NCBI RefSeq assembly: GCF_000426285.1
Contig: NZ_AUFB01000017.1
Coordinates: 1 to 64,000 of the forward strand
Direction: 5' to 3'
DNA from: Rhizobium leucaenae USDA 9039
Lineage (GTDB): Bacteria; Pseudomonadota; Alphaproteobacteria; Rhizobiales; Rhizobiaceae
DNA length: 64,000 nt
This document shows positions 50,407-59,079 of this stretch, piece after piece. Position 1 is the stretch's first letter; every line of letters starts with the position of its first letter. The notes beneath the pieces were generated by a model that saw only the letters and a list, made by a program, of their open reading frames with translations, was not told the origin of the DNA and ran no database searches. The position numbers and the translations under genes are program-made.

Positions 50407-51170
50407 TGGCGTCTGACATGAACAGCCGGAAGTCGCTCGCCGACTTCCGGCATGATGCCCTTCCAGAGGCTGCGTCCACCAACAGCGAATGCCTGGATCG
50501 GGCGCGAGCAGGCGATGCCGGCAATCTCTGGGTGACAGCGGACCGCCAGACGGGCGGTCGCGGACGTCGCGGGCGCACCTGGGTGTCCGAGCGCGGTAAT
50601 CTTTATGCTTCCCTTCTTTTGATTGATCCCGCTCCCATGGACCGCCTCGGCTCCTTGCCGCTGGCTGTCGCGGTTGGCGTGCACCAGGCGGTGCGTAGCG
50701 TGCTGCCTCTGGCTGCGGAACCTGTCGAGGTCAAGTGGCCGAATGATATCCTGATCGGCCGCAAGAAGACCTGCGGCATTCTGATCGAGGGCGAGGCTCT
50801 TGCCGATGGACGCTATGCGCTGGTGATCGGCATCGGCATCAATGTCGCCGTCAAGCCCGAGAACCCGCTCTACCCCGTCACCTGCCTGCATGAGCACGGC
50901 TCGGCGATATCGCCCGAGGAACTGTTTGCACATCTCTATGCGTCCATGGCCGAAATGCTGGCTGTCTGGGATCGTGGCAAAGGCGTTCGCGAGGTGACGG
51001 CGCGCTGGCGCGAGGTCGCCTGCGGCATCGGCGAAAAGATCACCGTGAATCTGCCGGACCGTTCGATTTCCGGCCATTTCGCCGGAATCGATGATAATGG
51101 CTTATTGATGCTCGATATCGGCGGCAAGATTTTGCCGATCGCCGCGGGCGATGTTTTTTTCAGATCGTAG
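50406..51170 (+). CDS. birA: Biotin--[acetyl-CoA-carboxylase] ligase
   Basis: Attaches biotin to carboxylases via biotinyl-AMP. 254 residues with the ligase core only: GGRGRRGRTWVSERGNLYASLLL (biotin loop GRGRRGR) and VKWPNDILIGRKKTCGILIEG with the catalytic lysine, then a C-terminal SH3-like domain. There is no N-terminal helix-turn-helix, so it is not a repressor as in E. coli. ATG 50406 overlaps the nuoN stop; a second ATG at 50418 is possible. The nuoN-birA link is common in rhizobia. Confidence 0.93.
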   Translation: MASDMNSRKSLADFRHDALPEAASTNSECLDRARAGDAGNLWVTADRQTGGRGRRGRTWVSERGNLYASLLLIDPAPMDRLGSLPLAVAVGVHQAVRSVLPLAAEPVEVKWPNDILIGRKKTCGILIEGEALADGRYALVIGIGINVAVKPENPLYPVTCLHEHGSAISPEELFAHLYASMAEMLAVWDRGKGVREVTARWREVACGIGEKITVNLPDRSISGHFAGIDDNGLLMLDIGGKILPIAAGDVFFRS

Positions 51171-51183
51171 GTAAAAAATAGAC

Positions 51184-52857
51184 ATGGCAAACCAAGACGA
51201 ACTGGTGTTTTTGCCACTCGGCGGCGTCGGCGAGATCGGCATGAATCTCGCGCTTTACGGCTATGGCGCGCCTGAGCATCGCCAGTGGATCATGGTCGAT
51301 TGCGGCGTTACCTTTCCAGGCCCGGATCTCCCCGGCGTCGATCTCGTGCTCCCCGACATCCGCTTCCTTGCCAAGGAACGCAAGAACCTCAAGGGCATCA
51401 TCATCACGCATGCGCATGAGGATCACTATGGTGCGCTGAACGATCTCTGGCCGGGCCTGAACGTCCCGGTCTATGCGTCCGCCTTCACTGCCGGCCTGCT
51501 GGAAGCCAAGCGCGACTACGAAAAATCGATGGGCGAGATCCCGATCACGCCGTTCAAGGCCGGCGATCGCATCAATGTCGGCCCGTTCAGCATCGAAGGC
51601 ATCGGCGTCAATCACTCCATTCCCGAACCGATGTCGCTGATGATCCGCACCCCGGTCGGCAATGTCATCCACACTGGCGACTGGAAGATCGATCACGAAC
51701 CGTCGCTCGGGCCGCTGACCGACGAGGCGCGTTTCCGCCAGCTTGGTGATGAAGGCGTGCTGGCGCTGATGTGCGATTCCACCAATGCTCTACGTGATGG
51801 TGTGTCGCCCTCGGAAAAGGATGTTTCCGAAAGCCTGCGCAGGATCATCGAGGATGCCGAAGGCCGGGTGGCGATTACCACTTTCTCCTCGAATGTCGGC
51901 CGTATCCGCACCATTGCCGAGGCCGCCGAGGCGGCGGGCCGCGAGATTTTGCTGCTCGGCAGTTCGCTGAAGCGTGTCGTCGACGTCGCCCGTGATATCG
52001 GCATCATGGAGGGCATTAAGCCGTTCATCGCCGAAGACGAATATGGCTATATCCCGCGCGACAAGGTCGTCGTCATCCTGACCGGTAGCCAGGGCGAACC
52101 CCGCGCTGCGCTTGCCAAACTTTCGCGTGACGAAATGCGCAATGTTGCGCTTGCCGCCGGCGATATCGTCGTTTTCTCCTCGCGCGCCATACCCGGCAAT
52201 GAGAAGGCCATCCAGGATATCAAAAACGGTCTCACCGAACAGGGCGTGCATGTGGTGACGGATGCCGAAGCGCTGGTGCACGTCTCCGGCCATCCGCGCC
52301 GCAACGAGCTGCAGAGGATGTATGAATGGACGCGGCCAAAGATCGTGGTGCCGGTGCATGGCGAAGCGACACACCTGACCGCACATAAGGAGCTGGCTGA
52401 ACAATCCGGTATTTCGATTGTGCCGCGGGTTCGCAATGGCGATATATTGCGGCTGGCTCCGGGGCCCGCCCAGGTGATCGGCGAGGCGCCGCACGGCCGC
52501 ATCTTCAAGGATGGCACGCTTATCGGCGATTTCGACGAGATGGGCATTGGCGAGCGCAAGAAGCTCTCCTATGTCGGCCATGTCGCTGTGAATGTCGTGC
52601 TCGACGCCCGCTACGATATCGTCGGCGATCCGGATCTCGTTGCGATCGGCCTGCCGGCTTATGATGATGAAGGCGAGGATATGGAAGACACGCTCTTCGA
52701 TGCCATCGTCAGCGCCATCGAAAGCATCCCGCGCGCCCGCCGCAAGGATATCGACATGGTGCAGGAGGCCGCCCGTCGCGCCGTGCGCGCCGCTGCCAAC
52801 CACGGCTGGGGCAAGAAGCCGGTGGTGACGGTATTCGTCACGCGCGTGAGCGGGTAA
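51184..52857 (+). CDS. rnj: Ribonuclease J
   Basis: Metallo-beta-lactamase/beta-CASP ribonuclease with 5'-to-3' exo- and endonuclease activity on mRNA and rRNA. 557 residues. Metal site H76, H78, D80, H81 (THAHEDHYGAL), later HTGDWKID, and the beta-CASP end VHVSGHPRRNELQRM with VPVHGEATHL. Thirteen bases after birA. Alphaproteobacteria have this enzyme beside RNase E. Start ATG 51184 follows GTAGGT. Confidence 0.95.
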   Translation: MANQDELVFLPLGGVGEIGMNLALYGYGAPEHRQWIMVDCGVTFPGPDLPGVDLVLPDIRFLAKERKNLKGIIITHAHEDHYGALNDLWPGLNVPVYASAFTAGLLEAKRDYEKSMGEIPITPFKAGDRINVGPFSIEGIGVNHSIPEPMSLMIRTPVGNVIHTGDWKIDHEPSLGPLTDEARFRQLGDEGVLALMCDSTNALRDGVSPSEKDVSESLRRIIEDAEGRVAITTFSSNVGRIRTIAEAAEAAGREILLLGSSLKRVVDVARDIGIMEGIKPFIAEDEYGYIPRDKVVVILTGSQGEPRAALAKLSRDEMRNVALAAGDIVVFSSRAIPGNEKAIQDIKNGLTEQGVHVVTDAEALVHVSGHPRRNELQRMYEWTRPKIVVPVHGEATHLTAHKELAEQSGISIVPRVRNGDILRLAPGPAQVIGEAPHGRIFKDGTLIGDFDEMGIGERKKLSYVGHVAVNVVLDARYDIVGDPDLVAIGLPAYDDEGEDMEDTLFDAIVSAIESIPRARRKDIDMVQEAARRAVRAAANHGWGKKPVVTVFVTRVSG

Positions 52858-52887
52858 TAAGGTTACTATATGGTCGGAGGGATAGCC

Positions 52888-53313
52888 ATGCTCGGGCGCA
52901 TCAACCACGTAGCGATTGCCGTTCCTGATATCGCCGCCGCTTCCGCCACCTATCGTGAGACGCTCGGCGCCAAAATATCGGCGCCGCAGCCCTTGCCGGA
53001 ACATGGTGTTACCGTCGTTTTCATCGAATTGCCGAACGCCAAGGTCGAGCTATTGGAACCGCTCGGAGACGCCTCGCCGATCTCTGCCTTCCTCGCGAAG
53101 AACCCCGACGGCGGCATGCACCATATCTGCTATGAGGTGGACAATCTTCTGGCTGCGCGTGACCGGCTTCTCGATGCCGGCGCCCGCGTGCTCGGCAATG
53201 GCGAGCCGAAGATCGGCGCCCATGGTAAGCCGGTGCTTTTCCTGCACCCGAAGGACTTCTTCGGGACTCTCATTGAACTTGAGCAGAGCGCTGATGTCAG
53301 CGCAGCAGTGTGA
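52888..53313 (+). CDS. mce: Methylmalonyl-CoA epimerase
   Basis: Interconverts (R)- and (S)-methylmalonyl-CoA in propionate and odd-chain breakdown. VOC-fold protein of 141 residues: RINHVAIAVPDI provides the first metal histidine, MHHICYEVDNL the second, and the C-terminal FGTLIELEQ the glutamate. GGAGG ahead of ATG 52888 decides the start over an ATG six codons earlier. The gene order rnj-mce-DUF1467 seems conserved in rhizobia. Confidence 0.93.
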   Translation: MLGRINHVAIAVPDIAAASATYRETLGAKISAPQPLPEHGVTVVFIELPNAKVELLEPLGDASPISAFLAKNPDGGMHHICYEVDNLLAARDRLLDAGARVLGNGEPKIGAHGKPVLFLHPKDFFGTLIELEQSADVSAAV

Positions 53314-53419
53314 CATTAGAGCGCTGAGCCGCGCTTTGAAACGCGGAGGCTTTGGCTCTATAAGCAGGTTAGTTCGAGGGAAGCGCAGGCCGATTTGAGG
53401 CCTGTCTTAAGGAAGCATA

Positions 53420-53698
53420 ATGGTCCAGCAGATTTTTTCGACATGCGCCGTCTATTTCGTTGTCTGGTGGATCACGCTCTTCGCCATCCTGCCTTTCGGT
53501 ATGCGCACCCAGGCTGAAGACAATCATGTGGTCCTCGGCACCGTCGAAAGCGCGCCGACGAAATTCCGCGGTTTGAGGGTAGTGCTGATCACGACCCTAG
53601 TATCCGCCGTCATCTACGGCGCGTGGTACATCAGCTCGCATTATTTGGGCTTCGGTTTCAACTCGATCCCGCCGATCATTCCGCGCTACGGCGGCTGA
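53420..53698 (+). CDS. DUF1467 family small membrane protein
   Basis: 92 residues, two membrane helices (about 5-25 and 50-72). YFVVWWITLFAILPFGMRTQAE is the signature of the DUF1467 family, widespread in alphaproteobacteria next to mce or proS. Function unknown. AAGGAAGC precedes the ATG. Just upstream, 53314-53419 holds a short CCGCG/CGCGG hairpin and no gene. Confidence 0.9.
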   Translation: MVQQIFSTCAVYFVVWWITLFAILPFGMRTQAEDNHVVLGTVESAPTKFRGLRVVLITTLVSAVIYGAWYISSHYLGFGFNSIPPIIPRYGG

Positions 53699-53902
53699 CG
53701 TTTATTTCCAAAAATTCTTTACAACTTGCAGACGAAAATCATGCGCTATTGAATAGCCTGCAATCCGTCATACCTTTGTCATCTGTCTGAAGCATAGAGG
53801 CTGCGCAACGGCAACCGTTCCGTTACGTGAGCTTGGTCGGAATTGGAGGATGCTTGAAACCCTGCAGGCCAAAAGAGCTGCAAATTGAATGAGATAGAAA
53901 GC

Positions 53903-54045
53903 AAAAAAAAACAAGGCTATAAGCCTTGTTTTTAAGTATCGCGTGATCCTTATCCGTTGCCGGGGCTGCGAACGAGCGCGCCTAAGATCTGATCCTCCCA
54001 AGACTTGACCGCGAAACGACAAGAATTAACCTTCTTGCCTCTTTT
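53903..54045 (-). ncRNA. Candidate small RNA gene (strand uncertain)
   Basis: On the minus strand a transcript starting around 54045 would end at a strong hairpin with nine T (53903-53929). A possible promoter is ATGACA, 17 bases, TAATTT, read leftward from about 54082. On the plus strand a transcript from about 53765 (TTGCAG, 17 bases, TTGAAT) would end at the same hairpin with five T. Neither contains a credible coding frame. I recognise no known sRNA family. Tentative. Confidence 0.25.
53906..53935. terminator. Bidirectional intrinsic terminator
   Basis: ACAAGGCT (53911-53918), loop ATA, AGCCTTGT (53922-53929), flanked by nine A on the left and five T on the right, so it works on both strands. 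The minus-strand T-run is longer. It is 208 bases past the DUF1467 stop, further than usual for that gene alone. Confidence 0.88.
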
Positions 54046-54047
54046 GT

Positions 54048-54075
54048 GAGCTAAAATTAGCTCAAAGATTGAGCT
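54048..54075. promoter_or_regulatory. Overlapping palindromic half-sites, operator-like
   Basis: GAGCTAA (54048-54054), TTAGCTC (54057-54063) and TTGAGCT (54069-54075): the first two form one perfect palindrome; AGCTCAA (54059-54065) with TTGAGCT forms a second. Three GAGCT-type half-sites sit about 10 bases apart. It may bind a dimeric regulator near the proS promoter. Confidence 0.4.
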
Positions 54076-54125
54076 TTGTCATCTGTTTTTTTGCATTTTT
54101 GCTACAGTCGCGCAGAATTTTTCTG

Positions 54126-54156
54126 TTGACAGATTTCCGCTTCAAATCCTTATAAA
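54126..54156 (+). promoter_or_regulatory. Promoter of proS
   Basis: TTGACA (54126-54131) and TATAAA (54151-54156) with 19 bases between; TTATAA one base earlier gives 18. Both boxes are near consensus. Predicted start near 54163, leaving a leader of about 170 bases. Confidence 0.65.
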
Positions 54157-54336
54157 TGCGCATTTTTTCGAATTCATAGAAACCTCTAAGGTTCGCCTGC
54201 GTTTGTGCGTGTTCACCCGGTTTGCTCGCGTTAAATGCGGGTTTCTTTCCTGCGCCGAAGCAGTTATGAACGCCTCCAGCAGTTAATTTCTAACGATTCC
54301 GCCGATGCGGAACGTCAAACCATCTGGAATCAGCTC

Positions 54337-55659
54337 ATGCGTCTGTCTCGTTACTTCATGCCCATTCTGAAGGAAAATCCGAAAGAGGCTGAAATTGTTT
54401 CTCATCGGCTGATGCTGCGCTCCGGCATGATCCGCCAGCAGTCGCAGGGCATCTATTCCTGGCTGCCGCTGGGCAAGCGTGTTCTCGACAAGGTCAACAA
54501 TATCATCCGTCAGGAACAGAACCGTGCCGGCGCCATCGAGCTCTTGATGCCGACGTTGCAGTCGGCCGAGCTCTGGCAGGAAAGCGGCCGGTATGACGCC
54601 TACGGCAAGGAGATGCTGCGTATCCAGGACCGTCAGGAGCGCCCGATGCTCTACGGCCCGACCAATGAGGAGATGATCACCGACATCTTCCGTTCCTACG
54701 TCAAGTCCTACAAGGACTTGCCGTTGAACCTCTATCATATCCAATTGAAGTTCCGCGACGAGATCCGCCCGCGCTTCGGCACCATGCGCTCGCGCGAGTT
54801 CATGATGAAGGATGCCTATTCCTTCGATTTGACGCTCGAGGGAGCCGTACACTCCTATAACAAGATGTTCGCCGCCTATCTGCGCACGTTCAATCGACTG
54901 GGTCTCAGAGCCATTCCGATGCGCGCCGACACCGGCCCCATCGGTGGCAATCTCAGCCACGAATTCATCATCCTCGCCGACACGGGTGAATCGGAGGTCT
55001 TCTGCCACAAGGACTTCGTCAATTTCGACATTCCTGCTGAAGACACGAACTTTGACGATGTCGCAGGCATGAAAGCCATCTTCGACAAATGGACGTCAGT
55101 TTATGCGGCGACCTCCGAGATGCACGACGAGGCGGCCTTCAACGCCATTCCGGACGATGCGCGCCTGTCGGCCCGCGGCATCGAAGTCGGCCATATCTTC
55201 TATTTTGGCACCAAATATTCCGAGCCGATGGGCGCGAAAGTGCAAGGGCCTGACGGCAAGGAACACGCCGTTCACATGGGATCCTACGGTATCGGGCCGA
55301 CGCGCCTTGTTCCCGCCATCATCGAAGCATCGCATGACGAGAACGGAATCATTTGGCCGGCTTCGGTCGCACCCTTTGATGCTGTCGTGATCAACATGAA
55401 GGCTGGCGATCAGGCCTGCGACGCGGCGTGCGAGACGATCTATGCGGCGCTCTCGAAGGCTGGCAAGGACGTCCTGCTTGACGATACCGACGATCGCGCC
55501 GGAACGAAATTTGCGACTGCCGACCTGATCGGCGTGCCCATGCAGATTATCGTCGGGCCGCGTTCGGTCGCGAACGGCGAAGTGGAAGTCAAGGACCGCA
55601 AGACCGGCGCCCGCGAAACGATGACCGTCGAAGCAGCGATCAATCGGCTGGCTGGCTGA
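54337..55659 (+). CDS. proS: Prolyl-tRNA synthetase
   Basis: Class II synthetase that charges tRNA-Pro. From ATG 54337 (MRLSRYFMPILKENPKEAE) it has exactly 440 residues, the usual rhizobial form. Motif 2 FRDEIRPRFGTMRSREF and motif 3 GSYGIGPTRLVPA are intact; the C-terminal anticodon domain follows from about 350. The ~180-residue editing insertion of E. coli ProS is absent, as in other alphaproteobacteria, so mischarged Ala-tRNA-Pro must be cleared in trans. The frame extends 34 codons upstream (54235), which lies in the predicted leader; I do not use it. Confidence 0.95.
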   Translation: MRLSRYFMPILKENPKEAEIVSHRLMLRSGMIRQQSQGIYSWLPLGKRVLDKVNNIIRQEQNRAGAIELLMPTLQSAELWQESGRYDAYGKEMLRIQDRQERPMLYGPTNEEMITDIFRSYVKSYKDLPLNLYHIQLKFRDEIRPRFGTMRSREFMMKDAYSFDLTLEGAVHSYNKMFAAYLRTFNRLGLRAIPMRADTGPIGGNLSHEFIILADTGESEVFCHKDFVNFDIPAEDTNFDDVAGMKAIFDKWTSVYAATSEMHDEAAFNAIPDDARLSARGIEVGHIFYFGTKYSEPMGAKVQGPDGKEHAVHMGSYGIGPTRLVPAIIEASHDENGIIWPASVAPFDAVVINMKAGDQACDAACETIYAALSKAGKDVLLDDTDDRAGTKFATADLIGVPMQIIVGPRSVANGEVEVKDRKTGARETMTVEAAINRLAG

Positions 55660-55681
55660 CAAACGATAGGATGAGAAGCGA

Positions 55682-56992
55682 ATGGCGGCAGACGCGGCAG
55701 TGAAGCAGCAGGATAAGGCTTTCAAAACCGGCCCTTCGTCGCGTCCGTTCTCCGGCTTCGAGCGGCTTGTCGCATGGCGCTATCTGCGCGCCCGGCGCAA
55801 GGAGGCGTCGATCTCGGTCATAGCCGGCTTCTCTTTGGTTGGCATCATGCTCGGCGTTGCGGCACTGATCATCGTCATGGCCGTCATGAACGGTTTTCGC
55901 GCCGAACTCTTCAAGCAGATTCTCGGCTTTAACGGCCATGTCGTTGTTCAGCCTGTGGATACGCCGCTCAATGATTATGCCGCGCTGGCGCAGAAACTCG
56001 CTGCCGTTCCTGGCGTTACCATGGCCTTGCCGTTGGTCGAAGGCGAGACGCTTGCCTCCGGTCGCGGCGGTTCCGGCACCGGCGCGCTTGTGCGCGGCAT
56101 CCGGCCCGAAGATTTTACCAAGCTCAAGACCGTTTCGGACCATATTGTCGATGGCGACATGGTAGGCTTTGCCGCCGGGCAGGGCGTCATGGTCGGGTCG
56201 CGCCTGGCACGGCAACTAGGTCTGACGGTCGGCGATCAGATTACACTGACTGCGCCAGATGGCGACATAACGCCCTTCGGTGTCAATCCGCGTGTCAAAG
56301 CCTATACCATCTCAGGCATCTTCGAGGTCGGCATGTCGGAATACGATTCCTCGGTGGTCTTCATGCCACTGGAGGAGTCGCAGCTCTATTTCAACGTCGA
56401 AGGGATCGTCGAGAAGATTGAGCTCTTCGTCAGCAATCCGGATGATGTCGACGAGCTCAGGCCGAAGATCGAGGCGGCAGCAGGACGGCAGGTCTTCCTG
56501 ACCGACTGGCGGCAGGTGAACGAAACCTTCTTCTCGGCGCTGCAGGTCGAGCGCAATACCATGTTCATGATCCTGACACTGATTGTCATCGTCGCAGCGC
56601 TCAACATCATTTCCGGCCTGATCATGCTGGTGAAGGACAAGGGAAGCGATATCGCCATTTTGCGCACCATGGGGGCGACGTCGGGGGCGATCATGCGCAT
56701 CTTCTTCATGACGGGCGCGGCGATCGGCGTCGTCGGCACCGTCGCCGGCGTCGCGCTTGGGGTCCTCGTCTGCCTCAATATCGAATCGATACGCCAGTTT
56801 TTCTCCTGGATATCCGGCACCGTAATCTTCAATCCCGAGGTTTACTTCCTCAGCAAGTTGCCGGCGCAAATGAATCTCGGCGAGACCATCTCCGTGATCG
56901 TGATGGCGTTGTCGCTGTCCTTCCTCGCTACGATCTTTCCGGCCTGGCGTGCCTCGCGGCTCGATCCGGTGCAGGCGCTACGGTACGAATAA
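55682..56992 (+). CDS. lolC: Lipoprotein-releasing ABC transporter permease (LolC/LolE type)
   Basis: Permease that lifts mature outer-membrane lipoproteins out of the inner membrane for LolA. 436 residues: helix at ~44-69, a periplasmic domain of ~220 residues, then three helices (about 285-310, 335-365, 395-420). GFSLVGIMLGVAALIIVMAVMNGFR and FPAWRASRLDPVQALRYE (parts) are family marks. Only one LolC/E protein is encoded next to lolD here; in such species it probably forms a homodimer (LolF-like). Starts 22 bases after proS. Confidence 0.93.
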   Translation: MAADAAVKQQDKAFKTGPSSRPFSGFERLVAWRYLRARRKEASISVIAGFSLVGIMLGVAALIIVMAVMNGFRAELFKQILGFNGHVVVQPVDTPLNDYAALAQKLAAVPGVTMALPLVEGETLASGRGGSGTGALVRGIRPEDFTKLKTVSDHIVDGDMVGFAAGQGVMVGSRLARQLGLTVGDQITLTAPDGDITPFGVNPRVKAYTISGIFEVGMSEYDSSVVFMPLEESQLYFNVEGIVEKIELFVSNPDDVDELRPKIEAAAGRQVFLTDWRQVNETFFSALQVERNTMFMILTLIVIVAALNIISGLIMLVKDKGSDIAILRTMGATSGAIMRIFFMTGAAIGVVGTVAGVALGVLVCLNIESIRQFFSWISGTVIFNPEVYFLSKLPAQMNLGETISVIVMALSLSFLATIFPAWRASRLDPVQALRYE

Positions 56993-57007
56993 GGAATTCC
57001 ACATTTG

Positions 57008-57691
57008 ATGAAACGCAACGTCGTTCTCCAGCTTACGGGCGTGGAGCGTCATTACGGGCAGGGCGAAACGCGGCTGTCGATCCTGAAGGGTGCCGATTTT
57101 GCCTTGACCAGCGGCGAGATCGTTGCCCTGGTCGCGCCGTCGGGAACGGGCAAGTCGACGCTTCTGCACGTCGCCGGCCTGCTTGAGCATCCGGATGGCG
57201 GCGAGGTGACGATCAATGGCCACGCCTGCGAGGGCCTGTCCGATGAAAAGCGCACCGCCGTTCGGCGCAGTGAGATCGGCTTCGTCTATCAGTTCCACCA
57301 TTTGCTGCCTGAGTTTTCCGCGCTGGAAAACATCATGATGCCGCAGTTGATTTCCGGCCTCTCCAAGAAAGAGGCGAGCGCCCGCGCTGCTCAGCTTCTC
57401 GACTATATGCGCATCGGTCACCGTGCCGAGCATCGCCCGGCCGAGCTTTCCGGCGGCGAGCAGCAGCGTGTCGCCATCGCGCGCGCCGTCGCCAACGCAC
57501 CGCTGGTGCTTTTGGCCGACGAGCCGACCGGCAACCTCGATCCCGATACGGCGCATTATGTCTTCGACGCTCTTGAGGCGCTGGTGCGCCAGTCCGGGCT
57601 TGCGGCGCTGATCGCCACGCATAACCACGAACTGGCGGCACGCATGGACCGTCGTGTGACGATCCAAGACGGCAAGGTCGTGGAATTCTGA
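57008..57691 (+). CDS. lolD: Lipoprotein-releasing ABC transporter ATP-binding protein
   Basis: ATPase partner of the permease. 227 residues: Walker A APSGTGKS (43-50, with Ala for the first Gly), Q-loop YQFHHLLPEFSALEN, signature LSGGEQQRVAIARA, Walker B VLLADEPTGNLD and H-loop THNHELA. YQFHHLLPEF is specific for LolD. ATG 57008 is 15 bases after the permease stop; a TTG one codon before is ignored. Confidence 0.95.
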   Translation: MKRNVVLQLTGVERHYGQGETRLSILKGADFALTSGEIVALVAPSGTGKSTLLHVAGLLEHPDGGEVTINGHACEGLSDEKRTAVRRSEIGFVYQFHHLLPEFSALENIMMPQLISGLSKKEASARAAQLLDYMRIGHRAEHRPAELSGGEQQRVAIARAVANAPLVLLADEPTGNLDPDTAHYVFDALEALVRQSGLAALIATHNHELAARMDRRVTIQDGKVVEF

Positions 57692-57698
57692 GTGCCCA

Positions 57699-58166
57699 TC
57701 AGGGGATGATCAGTCCGCCGCGGTAATCAAGCTCATACGCCTTGCACCCGTTCACCAGAATGACCTCATGGCCAATAAAATGGTCGCAGCCACCGGTGCT
57801 GCGATCGACATAGTGGCCAAATGAATGAGTGAATTCGTAGCCGCCGAGAAAACGCTTCTCATCAAGGTAGAGCCGCATCAGCGCCGCCTTGATGACCATT
57901 CCAGCAGCCTTGGCGTCGATCAGATCAGGCTCGACGATCCGTCCGAAATAATTCATCGCCCAGACCGGTTCGTCATCGAGCCAGATCAGCTCCTGTCCGG
58001 CGAAATCCGTACCGCCGAAATAACTGTCGAGATAGCGCCAGCGGCCGCTGACGTAGCCGATATCATGCGAACCGCTGCGGCAGGACGGCAGTCTCTCGCC
58101 ATCGCCGACATAGGTTTCCGCCTTCGCGGCAACAATAAAATCGTTCAGCTCGGCAAGATCCGGCAT
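57699..58166 (-). CDS. DUF5680 family protein
   Basis: 155 residues. Features: LNDFIVAAKAETYVGDGE at the N-terminus, the GSHDIGYVSGRWRYLDSYFGG and FAGQELIWLDDEPVWAMNYFG blocks, and VNGCKAYELDYRGGLI at the C-terminus, all as in DUF5680. The function of this family is unknown; it is often found as a stand-alone cytoplasmic protein. ATG 58166 is chosen because GGAGCGG lies seven bases before; earlier ATGs at 58178 and 58217 lack this. Its stop is only eight bases from the convergent lolD stop. Confidence 0.8.
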   Translation of the reverse strand: MPDLAELNDFIVAAKAETYVGDGERLPSCRSGSHDIGYVSGRWRYLDSYFGGTDFAGQELIWLDDEPVWAMNYFGRIVEPDLIDAKAAGMVIKAALMRLYLDEKRFLGGYEFTHSFGHYVDRSTGGCDHFIGHEVILVNGCKAYELDYRGGLIIP

Positions 58167-58250
58167 GGTCCGCTCCATTCGTGGTGAAGGGACACAATGC
58201 CACGCGTTTGACGGCAAGTAAAGAACAAACAGTGAACAAATGGAAAGCTG

Positions 58251-58838
58251 CTACGGGTTTTCCCCGCAGCCTTTGTGGCCGATATCGTCGTTCCAATCCT
58301 CGACCTTGATGGTTTTGGCTTCGGTCTGGAGGTCCTTGCCGCCCTTCGTCGCCTTGCCCGTCAGCACATTGTAACCGCAGTTATAGCTTCTATCGGCTTC
58401 GAGATTGTCCCGGTAATCAAAGGTGTAGCCGGCGACGAGGAAGGCGTTGTTGCGGAAGGCGAGGGTGAGCGTCTGATGCCAGCGGTCGCGTCCGATGGCG
58501 TCGTTCTGAGACATAACGGCGATCGAACCATTAGGCAGCGCCGAAATCGAGGGCTCCTGACCGAAGATACCGCCCGGCTCGCCGCGGCCCCATACCTTAT
58601 CGGGTGCGGCAGCCGCCAGCTTGAGTAGCTGATGTTCTTTGTCGCGCAGATAAACATAGATGCCGATCGTGGTCTCGTCATCTGGCGGGCCCAACGCCAG
58701 CAATGCGAGGTCCGGCTTGCCGTCCTTGTTCCAGTCGCCGATCGCCGCGTCGATGATGCGGTCGGGCGCTATGGTATCTTCAGCACCGGCCGCGGATGTA
58801 ACCGAAAGCAGAATGAGAGCGCAGGCAAGTGATTTCAT
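58251..58838 (-). CDS. Secreted protein with a VCBS/FG-GAP-like repeat
   Basis: About 195 residues beginning with a signal peptide (MKSLACALILLSVTSAAGA). Soon after it DWNKDGKPDLALLAL matches one FG-GAP/VCBS-type calcium-loop repeat, and a similar IAVMSQNDAIGRDRW-like segment follows. Later parts include two cysteines (YNCGYN, HKGCGE). Probably periplasmic; role unknown. I start at ATG 58838, the point where the signal peptide begins; the frame has nine more codons upstream that are charged and would spoil it. Confidence 0.75.
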   Translation of the reverse strand: MKSLACALILLSVTSAAGAEDTIAPDRIIDAAIGDWNKDGKPDLALLALGPPDDETTIGIYVYLRDKEHQLLKLAAAAPDKVWGRGEPGGIFGQEPSISALPNGSIAVMSQNDAIGRDRWHQTLTLAFRNNAFLVAGYTFDYRDNLEADRSYNCGYNVLTGKATKGGKDLQTEAKTIKVEDWNDDIGHKGCGENP

Positions 58839-58992
58839 GGATGATCTCTCCCTTCGCGTTCTCATAGCTTAGGGTTGTGCTGCCGTCCATCGATACTCTT
58901 CAAAATACTGATCATGAAATTTATTGATGCAGCTATTGACTCTCGAACATAAATAGAACAAATAAGAAACATAACGAGTAAGGAGCGCGTAA

Positions 58993-59079
58993 ATGACCGA
59001 TATCATTCGAGACGTTGCAGCATTCACCTCCATCGTCATGTTTGTCGCCAGCTTTTCCCTCATCATGATGGCGATGTGA
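58993..59079 (+). CDS. 28-residue single-helix membrane micro-ORF
   Basis: ATG 58993 has AAGGAG eight bases upstream, the strongest ribosome site in this stretch, and the frame runs 28 codons to TGA 59077. The product starts MTDIIRDVAAF and continues as one hydrophobic helix rich in Ser, Phe, Ile and Met to the end. It is therefore a plausible inner-membrane microprotein. A 7-bp hairpin CACGGGC/GCCCGTG (59090-59113) follows. It lies between a divergent secreted-protein gene and dnaE; I know no family for it. Confidence 0.55.
   Translation: MTDIIRDVAAFTSIVMFVASFSLIMMAM

Larger units (their letters stand above)
53699..54336. other. Gene-free 638-bp region upstream of proS
   Basis: It holds, in order: about 200 bases without a frame of note, a bidirectional terminator (53906-53935), about 110 bases ending in palindromic half-sites (54048-54075), T-rich DNA, a near-consensus promoter (54126-54156) and a leader of about 170 bases to the proS ATG. 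Size and parts suggest a small RNA gene on one of the strands (see the separate entry). Confidence 0.5.

Noticed and set aside
53768..54022. 84-residue minus-strand frame upstream of proS
   Set aside because: The frame runs through the intrinsic terminator and its poly-A/T tract; the hydrophobic stretch is an artefact of those repeats.
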